64,000 nucleotides of DNA. It comes from JBBROS01 sp965260995 (GTDB lineage Bacteria; Pseudomonadota; Alphaproteobacteria; Acetobacterales; Acetobacteraceae). The DNA lies in assembly GCA_965260995.1 (NCBI GenBank), contig CBDHCD010000001.1, positions 496,001 through 560,000 on the forward strand. Direction: 5' to 3'. Below, piece by piece: positions 1 through 9,295 of this stretch; position 1 is the first letter of the stretch, and each line of letters begins with the position of its first letter. Made by a program: the position numbers and the translations under genes. The notes under the pieces are model-generated. The model did not search any database, was not told the DNA's origin, and saw nothing but the letters and a program-made list of their open reading frames with translations.

Positions 1-1488
1 GGCTGGACCGAGGCCGAGGTCGGCCGCATCTCGGTGTTCCAGTTCGTTCATCCCGACGACCGCGACCGGCTGAACGGCGCCTTCGACGCCTTGCGCTGCA
101 ACATCCCGGTGCTCCGCTTCGAGAGCCGCTTCCGCTGCAAGGATGGCTCCTACCGCCACCTGTGGTGGACCGCCGTGCTGGAAGGCGAGAAGGTCTATTG
201 CAGCGCCCGCGACATCACCAGCGACAAGGCCCGCGAGGCCGAGATGGAGCAGATGCAGGAAGCATTGCGCCAGTCGCAGAAGATGGAGGCCGTCGGCCAG
301 CTCACCGGTGGCCTGGCGCACGACTTCAACAACCTCCTGGCCGGCATCTCCGGCAGCCTCGAACTGCTGCAAACCCGCGTCGGCCAGGGCCGCTTCAACG
401 ACCTCGAACGCTACATCGCCGCCGCGCAGGGCGCGGCCAAGCGCGCGGCGGCGCTGACCCATCGCCTGCTGGCCTTCACCCGGCGGCAAACGCTCGACCC
501 GAAGGCCACCGACGTGAACCGCCTCGTCGCCGGCATGGAGGAGCTGGTGCGGCGCACGATGGGACCCTCGATCGAGACCGAGGTGACCGGCGCTGCCGGC
601 CTGTGGACCACCTTCGTGGACCCGAACCAGCTCGAGAACGCCCTGCTCAACCTGTGCCTCAACGCCCGCGACGCCATGCCGGACGGCGGCCGGCTGGTCA
701 TCGCGATCGCCAACGACATGCCGGACGAGCGCGTGGCCCGGCTGCGCCACCTGTCGCCCGGCCAGTACGTCGTCCTGAGCGTCACCGACGACGGCACCGG
801 CATGGCGCCCGAGGTCGCGCGCCGCGCCTTCGATCCGTTCTTCACCACCAAGCCGATCGGCATGGGCACCGGCCTCGGCCTGTCGATGATCTACGGTTTC
901 GTGCAGCAATCGGGCGGCCAGGCCCGCATCGCCTCCGAGGTGGGCAAGGGCACCACCGTCTCCCTCTACCTGCCCCGCCACCACGGCGCGCCCGAAGCGT
1001 CCGACCGCCCGGCCGAGCTGGCCGAAGCCCCGCGCGCCGGACAGGGCGAGACCGTGCTGGTGGTGGACGACGAGCCGACCGTGCGCATGCTCGTCACCGA
1101 GGTGCTGGCCGAGCTGGGCTACATCGCCATCGAGGCCGCCGACGGCGCGGCCGGGTTGCGCGTGCTGCGCTCCGACGCCCGGGTCGACCTGCTGGTGACC
1201 GATGTCGGCTTGCCGGGCGGCATCAACGGCCGCCAGGTGGCCGACGGCGGGCGCGCGGTGCGGCCAGGGCTGAAGGTGCTGTTCATCACCGGCTATGCCG
1301 AGAGCGCCGTGCTGAGCCACGGGCATCTTGAGGCGGGAATGCACGTCATGACCAAGCCGTTCGCGATGGAGGCGCTGGCCACCCGCATCCGCGGCCTCAT
1401 CGGCGACGGCGCTGCGTTGGCCGCGGACCACCGGCGCGCGCTGGCCGAGGCGCCGACACCCGGCATGCCGCTCGCAACCGCGCCCTGA
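1..1488 (+). CDS. Hybrid sensor histidine kinase/response regulator, 5' end outside the window
   Basis: The reading frame is open from base 1, so the gene starts upstream. Visible domains in order are the end of a PAS fold (VFQFVHPDDRDRL through the WTAVLEG strand), a HisKA dimerisation helix with phospho-accepting His in GGLAHDFNNLLAGI, a HATPase_c domain with N box NLCLNARDAM, G1 DDGTGMA and G2 GTGLGLSM, and a C-terminal receiver domain with acidic pair VVDDE, phospho-acceptor Asp in LLVTDVGLPG and Lys in TKPFAME. This is the usual layout of soluble PAS hybrid kinases of alphaproteobacteria: autophosphorylation on His, then transfer to the attached receiver. No transmembrane segment is seen in the visible part. 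The ligand is unknown, and the next gene is about 200 bases away and not obviously linked. Confidence 0.93.
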   Translation, partial: GWTEAEVGRISVFQFVHPDDRDRLNGAFDALRCNIPVLRFESRFRCKDGSYRHLWWTAVLEGEKVYCSARDITSDKAREAEMEQMQEALRQSQKMEAVGQLTGGLAHDFNNLLAGISGSLELLQTRVGQGRFNDLERYIAAAQGAAKRAAALTHRLLAFTRRQTLDPKATDVNRLVAGMEELVRRTMGPSIETEVTGAAGLWTTFVDPNQLENALLNLCLNARDAMPDGGRLVIAIANDMPDERVARLRHLSPGQYVVLSVTDDGTGMAPEVARRAFDPFFTTKPIGMGTGLGLSMIYGFVQQSGGQARIASEVGKGTTVSLYLPRHHGAPEASDRPAELAEAPRAGQGETVLVVDDEPTVRMLVTEVLAELGYIAIEAADGAAGLRVLRSDARVDLLVTDVGLPGGINGRQVADGGRAVRPGLKVLFITGYAESAVLSHGHLEAGMHVMTKPFAMEALATRIRGLIGDGAALAADHRRALAEAPTPGMPLATAP

Positions 1489-1698
1489 AGCGTGCCCTGA
1501 AGCGTGCCCGGGCCGGGCAAATGCGCTCGGCCCAGTTCGACCCTCGCCGAAAGGGGATGGGGCCAAGTCCGTGCGCCGGTCAGCACGGACCAAGCCCGAA
1601 CCAGCGCGGCGGACGCCAACCCGGGCCGCCTCGCCCCACCATTGCCGCCAGCCCTGCCGACCGGCAAGCTGCGCCCAACGATCGGGGAGGACGACGCC

Positions 1699-2673
1699 AT
1701 GTCACGATACGCACCAGCCGGCCCGCTCGGCTGCGGCGGCGCGCCGCTCGGCAACCTGTTCGCCCCGGTCAGCGACGCCGACGCCCGCGCCACCCTCGAC
1801 GCCGCCTGGGACACGGGCGTCCGCACCTTCGACACCGCCCCGTTCTACGGCTTCGGCCTGTCCGAACGCCGCTTCGGCCAAGCCCTTCGCGCCCAGGACC
1901 GCGACGCCTACGCGCTGATGACCAAGGTTGGCCGCCTGCTCGACCCGATTGACGCCCCGGCCGGCGAACGCTTCGGCTTCCGGGACGGCCTCGCCTTCGC
2001 CCCCCGCTTCGACTACTCGGCCGACGGCGCTCGCCGCTCGCTCGACGACAGCCGCGAGCGCCTCGGCATCGCCCGCATCGACGTCGCCTTCATCCACGAC
2101 GTCGGCGAGGACACCCACGGCCCGGCCTGGCGCGCCATGTTCGAGCAGGCGATGGCCGGCGCCGCCCCCGCCCTGGAGCGGGCGCGGGCGGCGGGCGAGA
2201 TCCGCGCCTACGGCCTCGGCGTCAACCGCGTCGAACCCTGCCTTATGGCGCTGCGACAGGCCGACCCGGACATCTTCCTCGTCGCCGGCCGCTACACCCT
2301 GCTCGACCATTCAGCGCTGCCCGAGCTGCTGCCCGCGTGCGCCGCGCGCGGCGTGCGCGTGGTGATCGGCGGTCCCTACAACTCCGGCCTGCTCGCCGGC
2401 GGCACGACGTTCGACTACGAAGCCGCCCCGCCCGCACTGGTCGAGAAGGTTCACCGGATCGAGGCCGCCTGCCAGGCGCACGGCGTCGCGCTCAAGGCGG
2501 CGGCGCTGCAGTTCTGCGCCGCGCACCCCGTGGTCGCCGCCGTCATCCCCGGCGCGCGCACCGCCGCCGAGATGCGCGAGAACGCCGCCATGATGACTGC
2601 CCCGATCCCTGCCGCGTTCTGGCAGGCGCTGCGCGACGACGGCCTCCTGCCCGCGGACGCGCCGACCCCGTGA
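1699..2673 (+). CDS. Aldo/keto reductase, L-fucose/D-threo-aldose 1-dehydrogenase type
   Basis: 324 aa, usual for the family. It should be a cytosolic NAD(P)-dependent sugar dehydrogenase. The AKR catalytic residues are visible: Asp and Tyr in FDTAPFYGFGLSE, Lys in ALMTKVG and His in VAFIHDVGED. The C-terminal VIPGARTAAEM resembles the cofactor-phosphate loop. The frame is open further upstream, but ATG 1699 has GGGGAGG at 1684-1690 and begins the conserved SRYAPAGPLGCGGAPLG strand, so this start was chosen. The stop overlaps the GTG of the next gene, a lactonase-like hydrolase, suggesting a coupled oxidative aldose pathway in which sugar is oxidised to a lactone and then hydrolysed. Fucose is inferred from the pairing and is not proven. 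Confidence 0.88.
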   Translation: MSRYAPAGPLGCGGAPLGNLFAPVSDADARATLDAAWDTGVRTFDTAPFYGFGLSERRFGQALRAQDRDAYALMTKVGRLLDPIDAPAGERFGFRDGLAFAPRFDYSADGARRSLDDSRERLGIARIDVAFIHDVGEDTHGPAWRAMFEQAMAGAAPALERARAAGEIRAYGLGVNRVEPCLMALRQADPDIFLVAGRYTLLDHSALPELLPACAARGVRVVIGGPYNSGLLAGGTTFDYEAAPPALVEKVHRIEAACQAHGVALKAAALQFCAAHPVVAAVIPGARTAAEMRENAAMMTAPIPAAFWQALRDDGLLPADAPTP

Positions 2674-3512
2674 TCATCGATGCCCACCAGCACTTCTGGG
2701 ACCCGGCCGACGATTCCTACCCCTGGATGAACGGCCCGGCCGCGCCGCTCCGCCGGGTGTTCTCGCCCGCGGACCTGCGTCCCGAGCTGGAACGGGTCGG
2801 CGTCGCCGCGACCGTGCTGGTCCAGACCCGCTCCAGCCTGGCCGAGACCGAGGCCTTCCTCGCCCTCGCCGCCACCACCTCCTTCGTCGCCGGCGTGGTC
2901 GGCTGGGCCGACCTGCAGCACCCGGGCGTGGCCGACACGATCGCCCGCCTGCGCCGAGGGCCGGGTGGCGAGCGCCTGGTCGGCCTGCGCCACCAGGTCC
3001 ACGACGAGCCGGACCCCGACTGGCTGCTGCGCCCCGCCGTGCGGCGCGGCCTGGACGCGGTGGCGGCGCACGGCCTCGCCTACGACCTGCTGCTCCGCCC
3101 GCGCGAGGTCCCCGCCGCCGTCGCCCTCGTGCGGGACATGCCCGGCCTGCGCTTCGTCGTCGACCACCTGGCCAAGCCGGACATCGCCCGCGGGGGCCAC
3201 CGCCCCTGGGCCGAGGCGATGGAGGGCTTCCGGCCGAGCCGCGGCCACGTCTGGTGCAAGCTGTCCGGCATGGTGACGGAAGCGGATTGGGCCGGCTGGA
3301 CGCCCGCCGACCTCGCGCCCTACGTCGCCACGGCGCTCGACGTGTTCGGGCCGGACCGCTGCCTGTTCGGCTCCGACTGGCCGGTGTGCACGCTCGCCGG
3401 CAGCTACCAGCAGGTATTGGACGCCCTGCTGGCCCACCTGCCGGATACGGCGCGGCCCGATGTGCTCAGGCGCTCGGCGACCGAGCTTTACCGTCTGGAG
3501 TCGTTGGCCTGA
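2670..3512 (+). CDS. Amidohydrolase-2 family lactonase, L-fuconolactonase-like
   Basis: 280 aa TIM-barrel metal hydrolase (COG3618 type). Motifs are the N-terminal IIDAHQHFWDP, the internal FVVDHLAKPDI and the C-terminal LFGSDWPVC with catalytic Asp. GTG 2670 overlaps the preceding TGA by three bases and starts exactly at the conserved IIDAHQHFW strand, so it is preferred over upstream in-frame starts that lie inside the previous gene. In known pathways these enzymes open sugar lactones such as fuconolactone or rhamnonolactone after an NAD(P)-dependent dehydrogenase, which is the gene just upstream. The two sugar ABC importers that follow fit a sugar-catabolism locus. The exact sugar is inferred only. 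Confidence 0.85.
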   Translation: MIIDAHQHFWDPADDSYPWMNGPAAPLRRVFSPADLRPELERVGVAATVLVQTRSSLAETEAFLALAATTSFVAGVVGWADLQHPGVADTIARLRRGPGGERLVGLRHQVHDEPDPDWLLRPAVRRGLDAVAAHGLAYDLLLRPREVPAAVALVRDMPGLRFVVDHLAKPDIARGGHRPWAEAMEGFRPSRGHVWCKLSGMVTEADWAGWTPADLAPYVATALDVFGPDRCLFGSDWPVCTLAGSYQQVLDALLAHLPDTARPDVLRRSATELYRLESLA

Positions 3513-3577
3513 CTAGGGCAGACTTGCCGCCAAGCAGAGTAGAAGGCGGCATGCTGCCGGCCGATGGGAGGAGGGCG

Positions 3578-4408
3578 ATGCACCCGCCGCGAACGCGAGA
3601 CGACGTGGCCCAGCCTGAGGCCGAGACCCGACCCGAGGCCCGACCCCGGCCTTGGGCCTCCTCGGACCAGCCGCTCCTCAGCCTGCGCGGCATCGCCCGC
3701 AGCTTCGGCGCGGTGCGGGCGCTGGACGGCGTCGACCTCGATGTCGGCGCGGCCGAGGTGGTCGGCCTGATGGGCGACAACGGCGCGGGCAAGAGCACCC
3801 TGACCAAGGTGATCGCCGGCAACTTCCCGCCCACCGCCGGCACGATGCGCCTGGACGGCCGCCCCGTCGCCTTCGCCAACCCCTCCGCGGCGCGCGACGC
3901 CGGCATCGAGGTCATGTACCAGGACCTCGCCATCGCCGAGAACCTGACCGCCGCCGGCAACGTCTTCCTCGGCCGCGAGCTGACCCGGCGGATCGGCCCC
4001 TTCCGCGTCCTCAACCACGCCGCGATGAACCGCCGCGCCGCCGAGCTGTTCGCCGAGCTCAAGAGCGAGACCCGCGCCGCCGACGTGGTGCGCCAGATGA
4101 GCGGCGGCCAGCGCCAGGCGGTCGCCATCGCCCGCACCCGGCTCGCCCGGTCCAAGCTCGTGCTGATGGACGAGCCGACCGCCGCCATCTCCGTGCGCCA
4201 GGTCGCCGAAGTGCTGGAGCTGATCCGCCGCCTGCGCGACAGCGGCTCGGCCGTCATCCTGATCTCACACCGGATGCCCGACGTGTTCGCCGTCTGCGAC
4301 CGCGTCGTGGTGATGCGGCGCGGGCGCAAGGTGGCGGACAAGCCGGTGGCGGACAGCAGCCCCGAGGAAGTCACCGGCCTCATCACCGGCGCGATCGAGA
4401 GGGGCTGA
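3578..4408 (+). CDS. Sugar ABC transporter ATP-binding protein, single-domain (FrcA type)
   Basis: 276 aa with one ATPase domain: Walker A GDNGAGKST, Q-loop MYQDLAIAENL, signature MSGGQRQAVAIAR, Walker B LVLMDEPT and His switch ISHRMPDVF. Most CUT2 (ribose-type) importers have a double ATPase; single-domain versions such as the fructose FrcA type form a known subgroup. An Ala/Pro/Arg/Glu-rich leader of about 30 residues precedes the domain. ATG 3578 is preceded by GGGAGGAGGG. The stop overlaps the ATG of the permease (TGATG), so the two are probably translationally coupled. The D-loop region reads PTAAISVRQ, close to the PTAALSVRQ usual for the family. Confidence 0.9.
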   Translation: MHPPRTRDDVAQPEAETRPEARPRPWASSDQPLLSLRGIARSFGAVRALDGVDLDVGAAEVVGLMGDNGAGKSTLTKVIAGNFPPTAGTMRLDGRPVAFANPSAARDAGIEVMYQDLAIAENLTAAGNVFLGRELTRRIGPFRVLNHAAMNRRAAELFAELKSETRAADVVRQMSGGQRQAVAIARTRLARSKLVLMDEPTAAISVRQVAEVLELIRRLRDSGSAVILISHRMPDVFAVCDRVVVMRRGRKVADKPVADSSPEEVTGLITGAIERG

Positions 4409-5427
4409 TGGCGGGCACGGCCACCGAGTTCAGCAACGTCGGCCGCGCCGCCTGGCACCGGCGCGGCCTCATGGCCGGCCAGACTGCCTACGTGACCCTG
4501 GCGCTGGCCGTCATCGTGCTGCTGCTGTCGGCCTTCGCCGGCAACTTCGCCACCTCTGGCAACCTGGTCAACGTCACGCGCAACTTCAGCTACGTGGCGA
4601 TCATCTCGCTCGGCATGACGGTCGTGATCATCACCGGCGGCATCGACCTCTCGGTCGGCTCGGTCACGGCGTTGGTCGCGGTGGTGACGATGATCGTCAT
4701 GCGCTGGGCCGGCGACGCGCTGGCCGCCGTGCCGTGGGCTGGGTTGGTGGCGCCGATCCTGGCCGGGCTGCTGCTCGCGTCCTTCGTCGGCTGGATCAAC
4801 GGCATGCTGGTGGCGCGGGTCGGGCTGTCGCCCTTCGTCGTCACGCTCGGGATGCTGTCGATCTGCCGCGGCGTCACCTACGTCATCACCCAGGGCCGCG
4901 GCCAGTCGCCGCGCGGCCCTTACGTGTCCGCCTTCCTCGACCTCGCCAACGGCAGCGTCGGCGGCGTGCCGGCTTCCGTCATCTACATGGTCGCCTGCGC
5001 CCTGGCGCTCGGCCTGGCGCTGCACCAGACGCGGTGGGGCCGCCACCTGTTCGCCATCGGCGGCAACGAGCAAGCGGCGGTGCGGACCGGCGTCGGCGTG
5101 CGCCGGGTCAAGGTCGGCGCTTACGTGCTGTGCAGCCTGTCGGCGGGCCTCGCCGGCATCCTGCTCGCCGGCTGGCTCGGCTCCGCGCCCAGCAACCTGG
5201 CCAGCGGCTACGAGCTGCGGGTGATCGCCGCCTCGGTGATCGGCGGTGCCAACCTCGCCGGCGGCGCCGGTGGCCCGCTCGGGGCCGTGGTCGGCGCGGC
5301 GCTGATCGAAGTCATCCGCAACGGCCTGGTGCTGAGCCGGGTCGACGCCTATTGGCAGGACGCGCTGATCGGCCTGATCATCATCGTGGCCGTGCTGGTC
5401 GACAAGCTGCGGACGCGGCAATCATAG
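4408..5427 (+). CDS. Sugar ABC transporter permease (RbsC/FrcC family)
   Basis: 339 aa integral membrane protein of the BPD_transp_2 family. The family signature GMTVVIITGGIDLSVGSV lies near residues 65-90, with alternating hydrophobic helices and the later motif ASVIGGANLAGGAGGPLGAVVGA. It pairs with the ATPase upstream (1-base overlap) and the binding protein downstream to make a complete CUT2 importer. The start ATG 4408 lies inside the stop of the ATPase gene. Confidence 0.92.
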   Translation: MAGTATEFSNVGRAAWHRRGLMAGQTAYVTLALAVIVLLLSAFAGNFATSGNLVNVTRNFSYVAIISLGMTVVIITGGIDLSVGSVTALVAVVTMIVMRWAGDALAAVPWAGLVAPILAGLLLASFVGWINGMLVARVGLSPFVVTLGMLSICRGVTYVITQGRGQSPRGPYVSAFLDLANGSVGGVPASVIYMVACALALGLALHQTRWGRHLFAIGGNEQAAVRTGVGVRRVKVGAYVLCSLSAGLAGILLAGWLGSAPSNLASGYELRVIAASVIGGANLAGGAGGPLGAVVGAALIEVIRNGLVLSRVDAYWQDALIGLIIIVAVLVDKLRTRQS

Positions 5428-5517
5428 CGCGGTGTCAGGGTCGTCGGCCGCACGCTCGCGTTCGACGGGGTTGAGCGACCGCTTGGAACGAACATTGTCT
5501 GACGAGGGAGACGAACG

Positions 5518-6486
5518 ATGTCCTTGAGAACCTTGCTGCTCGCCTGTGCCAGTGCCACGCTGCTCTTAATCGGGGCGCAGGCCCCGAAGGAGGCGCAGGC
5601 CCAGACCGAGGCCAAGACCTTGCGCTTCGCGCTGGTGCCGAAGGGCATGAACAACCCCTACTTCGACCTGTCCCGCGACGGCTGCATGAAGCGCGCCAAG
5701 GAACTCGGCAACGTGGAATGCATCTACCGCGGCCCGGTCGAGCACGAGCCGGCTTCGCAGGTGCAGATCATCCAGGATCTCATCACCCAGGGCGTCGACG
5801 GCCTCGCCATCTCGGTCCCCGACGCCGACGCCGTGATCGGCGTCATCAAGCAGGCCCGCGACGCCGGCATCCCAGTCATCACCTTCGACGCCGACAGCCC
5901 GCAATCGGCCCGGCAGGCCTACGTCGGCACCGACAACAAGGAGATGGGCCGCGAGCTGGGCCGTCAGTTGCTCAAGCGCAGCCCGACGCCGGGCAGCTAC
6001 ATCACCCAAAGCGGCGGCCCGGCGGCGGAGAACCTGAACGACCGGCTCGCCGGCCTGCGCGAGACCCTGGACAAGGCCGGTTGGACGATCGCGCCCGGCT
6101 CGCCCTCCTACTGCAACGACGACTCGGCGCTGGCCGCACAGCAGTTGCTCGACCAGACCACAGCCAATCCGGACGCGGCGGCGGTGGTGCCGATCGGCGG
6201 CTGGGCGTTGTTCGCCCCAGAGGCCTACAAGGCGTTCGTCGAGGCCAACCGCGCCCGCTACGACAGCGGCAAGCTCAGCCTGATCATGCCCGACACGCTG
6301 AAGATCGAGCTTGAGCTGCTCAAGGACGGCTACGCGCAGGTGCTGGTCGGCCAGCGCCCGTTCGAGATGGGCGAGAAGGCGATGGACCTGCTCGCGGCGC
6401 TGAAGCAGGGCAAGACGGTGCCGAAGGTCACCTACGTCGGCCTCGATGTCGTGACCAAAGACAACGTGGACCAGTTCCTGAAGTAA
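5518..6486 (+). CDS. Periplasmic sugar-binding protein of ABC transporter 1
   Basis: 322 aa. The N-terminus has a Sec signal peptide (MSLRTLLLACASATLLLIG, likely cleavage after AQA near residue 29). The mature part starts KTLRFALVPKGMNNPYF, typical of Peripla_BP_4 proteins, and contains the hinge strand GVDGLAISVPDADAV and VITFDADSP. GAGGGAGAC lies just before ATG 5518. It is the third gene of an ATPase-permease-binding protein set. It shares only the fold with the binding protein of the next importer (9296-10216), so the two systems are not recent duplicates and probably take different sugars. Confidence 0.9.
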   Translation: MSLRTLLLACASATLLLIGAQAPKEAQAQTEAKTLRFALVPKGMNNPYFDLSRDGCMKRAKELGNVECIYRGPVEHEPASQVQIIQDLITQGVDGLAISVPDADAVIGVIKQARDAGIPVITFDADSPQSARQAYVGTDNKEMGRELGRQLLKRSPTPGSYITQSGGPAAENLNDRLAGLRETLDKAGWTIAPGSPSYCNDDSALAAQQLLDQTTANPDAAAVVPIGGWALFAPEAYKAFVEANRARYDSGKLSLIMPDTLKIELELLKDGYAQVLVGQRPFEMGEKAMDLLAALKQGKTVPKVTYVGLDVVTKDNVDQFLK

Positions 6487-6493
6487 TATTGCG

Positions 6494-6526
6494 CCGCGCT
6501 GGCCGCCAGTGTTGCGGCCAGCGCGG
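6494..6526 (+). terminator. Strong hairpin between the two sugar importers
   Basis: A perfect 12-bp GC stem (CCGCGCTGGCCG at 6494-6505, complement at 6515-6526) with a 9-base loop starts 8 bases after the stop codon of the binding protein. No T-run follows. It may be a weak terminator or an mRNA-stabilising hairpin that raises binding-protein transcript levels, a common arrangement after binding-protein genes. Confidence 0.55.
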
Positions 6527-6605
6527 TACGATGCCAGGCTTTCAGCAACGTCGGCGAGGAACGCCGCGAGCAACGATGATCCGAACGATGATCCGGGAGC
6601 AGGCA

Positions 6606-8147
6606 ATGCCGCCGTCCAGCCAGGCCCACGCCGCCGCGCCGAAGCTGGAGATGCGCGGCATCTCCAAGAGCTTCCCCGGCGTCAAGGCGCTCGACAACGT
6701 CCACCTCAAGGCCTGGGCCGGCGAGATCCTGGCGCTGATGGGCGAGAACGGCGCTGGCAAGTCGACTTTGATGAAGGTCCTGTCCGGCGCTTACCAGGCC
6801 GACCCGGGCGGCGCCCTGCTGATCGACGGCCAGCCGGTCACCATAACCGACCCGATCGCCGCCAAGCGGCTCGGCATCGCCATCATCTACCAGGAACTCG
6901 CCTTCGCGCCCAACCTGACCGTCGCCGAGAACATCTATCTCGGCTCCGAGCCGAAGCGGATGGGCCAGATCGACCGCGCGGCCATGCGAGAGGGCTGCCA
7001 GCCGGTGCTGGAACGGCTCGGCACGCCCTTCACCGCCGACAGCCTCGCCGGCACGCTGTCCATCGCCGAGCAGCAGATAGTCGAGATCGCCCGCGCGCTG
7101 CACGCGAAATCGAAGATCCTGGTGCTGGACGAGCCGACCACCGCCTTGTCCTCCCGCGAAACCGAGCGCCTGTTCGATCTGCTGCGCCAGCTTCGCGCCG
7201 AAGGCATCGCGCTGATCTACATCTCGCACCGCATGGCCGAAGTCTACGAGCTGGCCGACCGCGTCAGCGTGCTGCGCGACGGCGCCGACGCCGGCACCCT
7301 GACGCGCGACGAGCTCAGCGCCGACAGCTTGGTGCGGATGATGGTCGGCCGCGACCTGTCCACCTTTTACACCAAGCAGCACGACCCCGACGCCGCACCC
7401 GGCCCGGTGGTGCTCGACGTCCAGGGCGTCACCGACGGCGGCCGGCGCGTGAAGCCGTGCAGCTTCACGCTACGCAAAGGCGAGGTGCTGGGCATCGCCG
7501 GCCTGGTCGGCTCCGGCCGCACCGAGCTCGCGCGCCTGATTTACGGCGCCGACGCGCGGGCAGGAGGCCGCATCACCCTCGACGGCCGCCCGCTGACGGC
7601 GCAGTCCCCGGAAGACTCGATCAACGCCGGCCTCGCTTACCTCACCGAGGATCGCAAAGGTCTCGGCCTGTTCCTCGACCTGCCCTGCTCGACCAACATC
7701 AACCTCGGCGTCATCGAGCGCGACTCGCGCGCGGGCGGCGTGCTCAACCTGGCCGCCTGGAAGCGCCGCGCCCTCTCGTCATTCGGCGCGTTGCAGGTGC
7801 GCGCCGCCGGCCCCGAGGTCACGGTCGGCAGCCTGTCGGGCGGCAACCAGCAGAAGGTGCTGCTGGCCCGCTGGCTCGAAACCGGGCCCAAGGTGCTGAT
7901 CCTCGACGAGCCGACCCGCGGCGTCGACATCGGCGCCAAGTCCGAGATTTATCGCATCATCGATAATCTGGCCAAGCAGGGCATCGGCGTCATCGTCATC
8001 TCCAGCGAGCTGCCGGAGATCATCGGCATCTGCGACCGCGTGCTGGTCATGCGTGAGGGCCGCATCGCCGGCGAGGTCGGCGGACCCGGCGGCGAGGCCA
8101 TCACCCAGGAGGGAATCATGGCCTACGGCGCCGGCATGGCCGCCTGA
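6606..8147 (+). CDS. Sugar ABC transporter ATP-binding protein, double-domain (RbsA type)
   Basis: 513 aa with two ATPase domains. Domain 1 has Walker A GENGAGKST, Q-loop IIYQELAFAPNLTV, signature LSIAEQQIVEIARAL and Walker B ILVLDEPTTALSS. Domain 2 has the degenerate Walker A GLVGSGRTEL, signature LSGGNQQKVLLARWL and Walker B VLILDEPTRGVDIGAK. This asymmetry is normal for RbsA/MglA. Upstream ATGs exist at 6576 and 6588, but ATG 6606 has CGGGAGCAGG directly before it and gives the family N-terminus. It forms transporter 2 with the permease and binding protein downstream. Confidence 0.92.
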   Translation: MPPSSQAHAAAPKLEMRGISKSFPGVKALDNVHLKAWAGEILALMGENGAGKSTLMKVLSGAYQADPGGALLIDGQPVTITDPIAAKRLGIAIIYQELAFAPNLTVAENIYLGSEPKRMGQIDRAAMREGCQPVLERLGTPFTADSLAGTLSIAEQQIVEIARALHAKSKILVLDEPTTALSSRETERLFDLLRQLRAEGIALIYISHRMAEVYELADRVSVLRDGADAGTLTRDELSADSLVRMMVGRDLSTFYTKQHDPDAAPGPVVLDVQGVTDGGRRVKPCSFTLRKGEVLGIAGLVGSGRTELARLIYGADARAGGRITLDGRPLTAQSPEDSINAGLAYLTEDRKGLGLFLDLPCSTNINLGVIERDSRAGGVLNLAAWKRRALSSFGALQVRAAGPEVTVGSLSGGNQQKVLLARWLETGPKVLILDEPTRGVDIGAKSEIYRIIDNLAKQGIGVIVISSELPEIIGICDRVLVMREGRIAGEVGGPGGEAITQEGIMAYGAGMAA

Positions 8148-8187
8148 CTAGCGCCTGACCAGCGCCTGACCAGCGGAGGACACGACC

Positions 8188-9216
8188 ATGGCCGACACCC
8201 AGCAAGTTGCCGCCGCGGCCGGACCCGCCATCCCCCGGCCTGCCTCGAACCGGGCCAAGTGGCGCGGGGCGCTGCAGGCCCTCGGCATGTTGCCGGTCCT
8301 CATCATCCTCGCCGTCGTCTTCCATTACATGAGCGACGGGCGGTTCCTGTCGCAGCAGAACCTCTCCATCGTGGCGCAGCAGGCGTCCATCAACACAGTG
8401 CTCGCCGCCGGCATGACCTTCGTCATCCTGACCGGCGGCATCGACCTTTCCGTCGGCAGCATCCTCGCCGCCTCCGCGATGGCCGCCCTGATGGGCTCGA
8501 TGATCCCGGGCTGGGGCCTGCTCGGCATCCCGGCGGCGCTGCTGGTGGGCCTGGGTTTCGGCCTGGTCAACGGCGGCCTGGTCGCCTTCGGCAAGTTGCC
8601 GCCCTTCATCGTCACCCTCGGCTCCCTGACGGCGGTGCGCGGCCTGGCCCGGCTGATGGGCGAGGACAAGACCCTGTTCAACCCAGACCTCAGCTTCGCC
8701 TGGATCGGCAACGCCCGCATCCCGATCGCGCCCGGCCTCAGCATCCCGGTGCTGGCGGTGATCGCGCTGGTGGTGATCGCGTTGTCCTGGTTCCTGCTGC
8801 GCCGCACGGTGCTCGGCGTCTGGATCTACGCCGTCGGCGGCAACCCGGCCGCGGCGCGGCTCTCCGGCATCAAGGTCTGGCGGGTGCTGCTGTTCGTCTA
8901 CGCGGCCTCCGGCTTGCTGGCCGGCCTTGGCGGCGTGATGTCGGCGGCCCGGCTCTACGCCGCCAACGGCCTCCAGCTCGGCCAGAGCTACGAGCTGGAC
9001 GCCATCGCCGCCGTCATCCTGGGCGGCACCAGCTTCGTCGGCGGCATCGGCTCCATCTGGGGCACGCTGGTCGGCGCGCTCATCATCGCCGAGCTGTCGA
9101 ACGGCTTGACCTTGCTCGGCGTCTCGGACATCTGGCAGTTCATCGTCAAGGGATTGGTCATCATCGGCGCCGTGGCGCTCGACCGTGCGCGGCTGCAAGG
9201 CAGCGCCCGGACGTGA
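8188..9216 (+). CDS. Sugar ABC transporter permease (RbsC family)
   Basis: 342 aa membrane protein with the family signature GMTFVILTGGIDLSVGSILAAS and C-terminal AVILGGTSFVGGIGSIWGTLVGALIIA seen in segments. GCGGAGGA precedes ATG 8188. The 40-base spacer after the ATPase gene contains a short tandem duplication of CAGCGCCTGAC. Second subunit of transporter 2. Confidence 0.92.
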   Translation: MADTQQVAAAAGPAIPRPASNRAKWRGALQALGMLPVLIILAVVFHYMSDGRFLSQQNLSIVAQQASINTVLAAGMTFVILTGGIDLSVGSILAASAMAALMGSMIPGWGLLGIPAALLVGLGFGLVNGGLVAFGKLPPFIVTLGSLTAVRGLARLMGEDKTLFNPDLSFAWIGNARIPIAPGLSIPVLAVIALVVIALSWFLLRRTVLGVWIYAVGGNPAAARLSGIKVWRVLLFVYAASGLLAGLGGVMSAARLYAANGLQLGQSYELDAIAAVILGGTSFVGGIGSIWGTLVGALIIAELSNGLTLLGVSDIWQFIVKGLVIIGAVALDRARLQGSART

Positions 9217-9295
9217 GACGACGGACATGATAAGCCGCGCGGGCGGGCACGGGAGCCGGGCCGCCGAATACGAAACAGGAAACGGGAGAGAATAC

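Noticed and set aside
3466..5421. 651-aa open frame on the minus strand opposite the sugar transporter genes
   Set aside because: A high-GC shadow frame: Asp/His/Arg/Gly-rich low-complexity translation, no family features, fully overlapped by well-supported genes.
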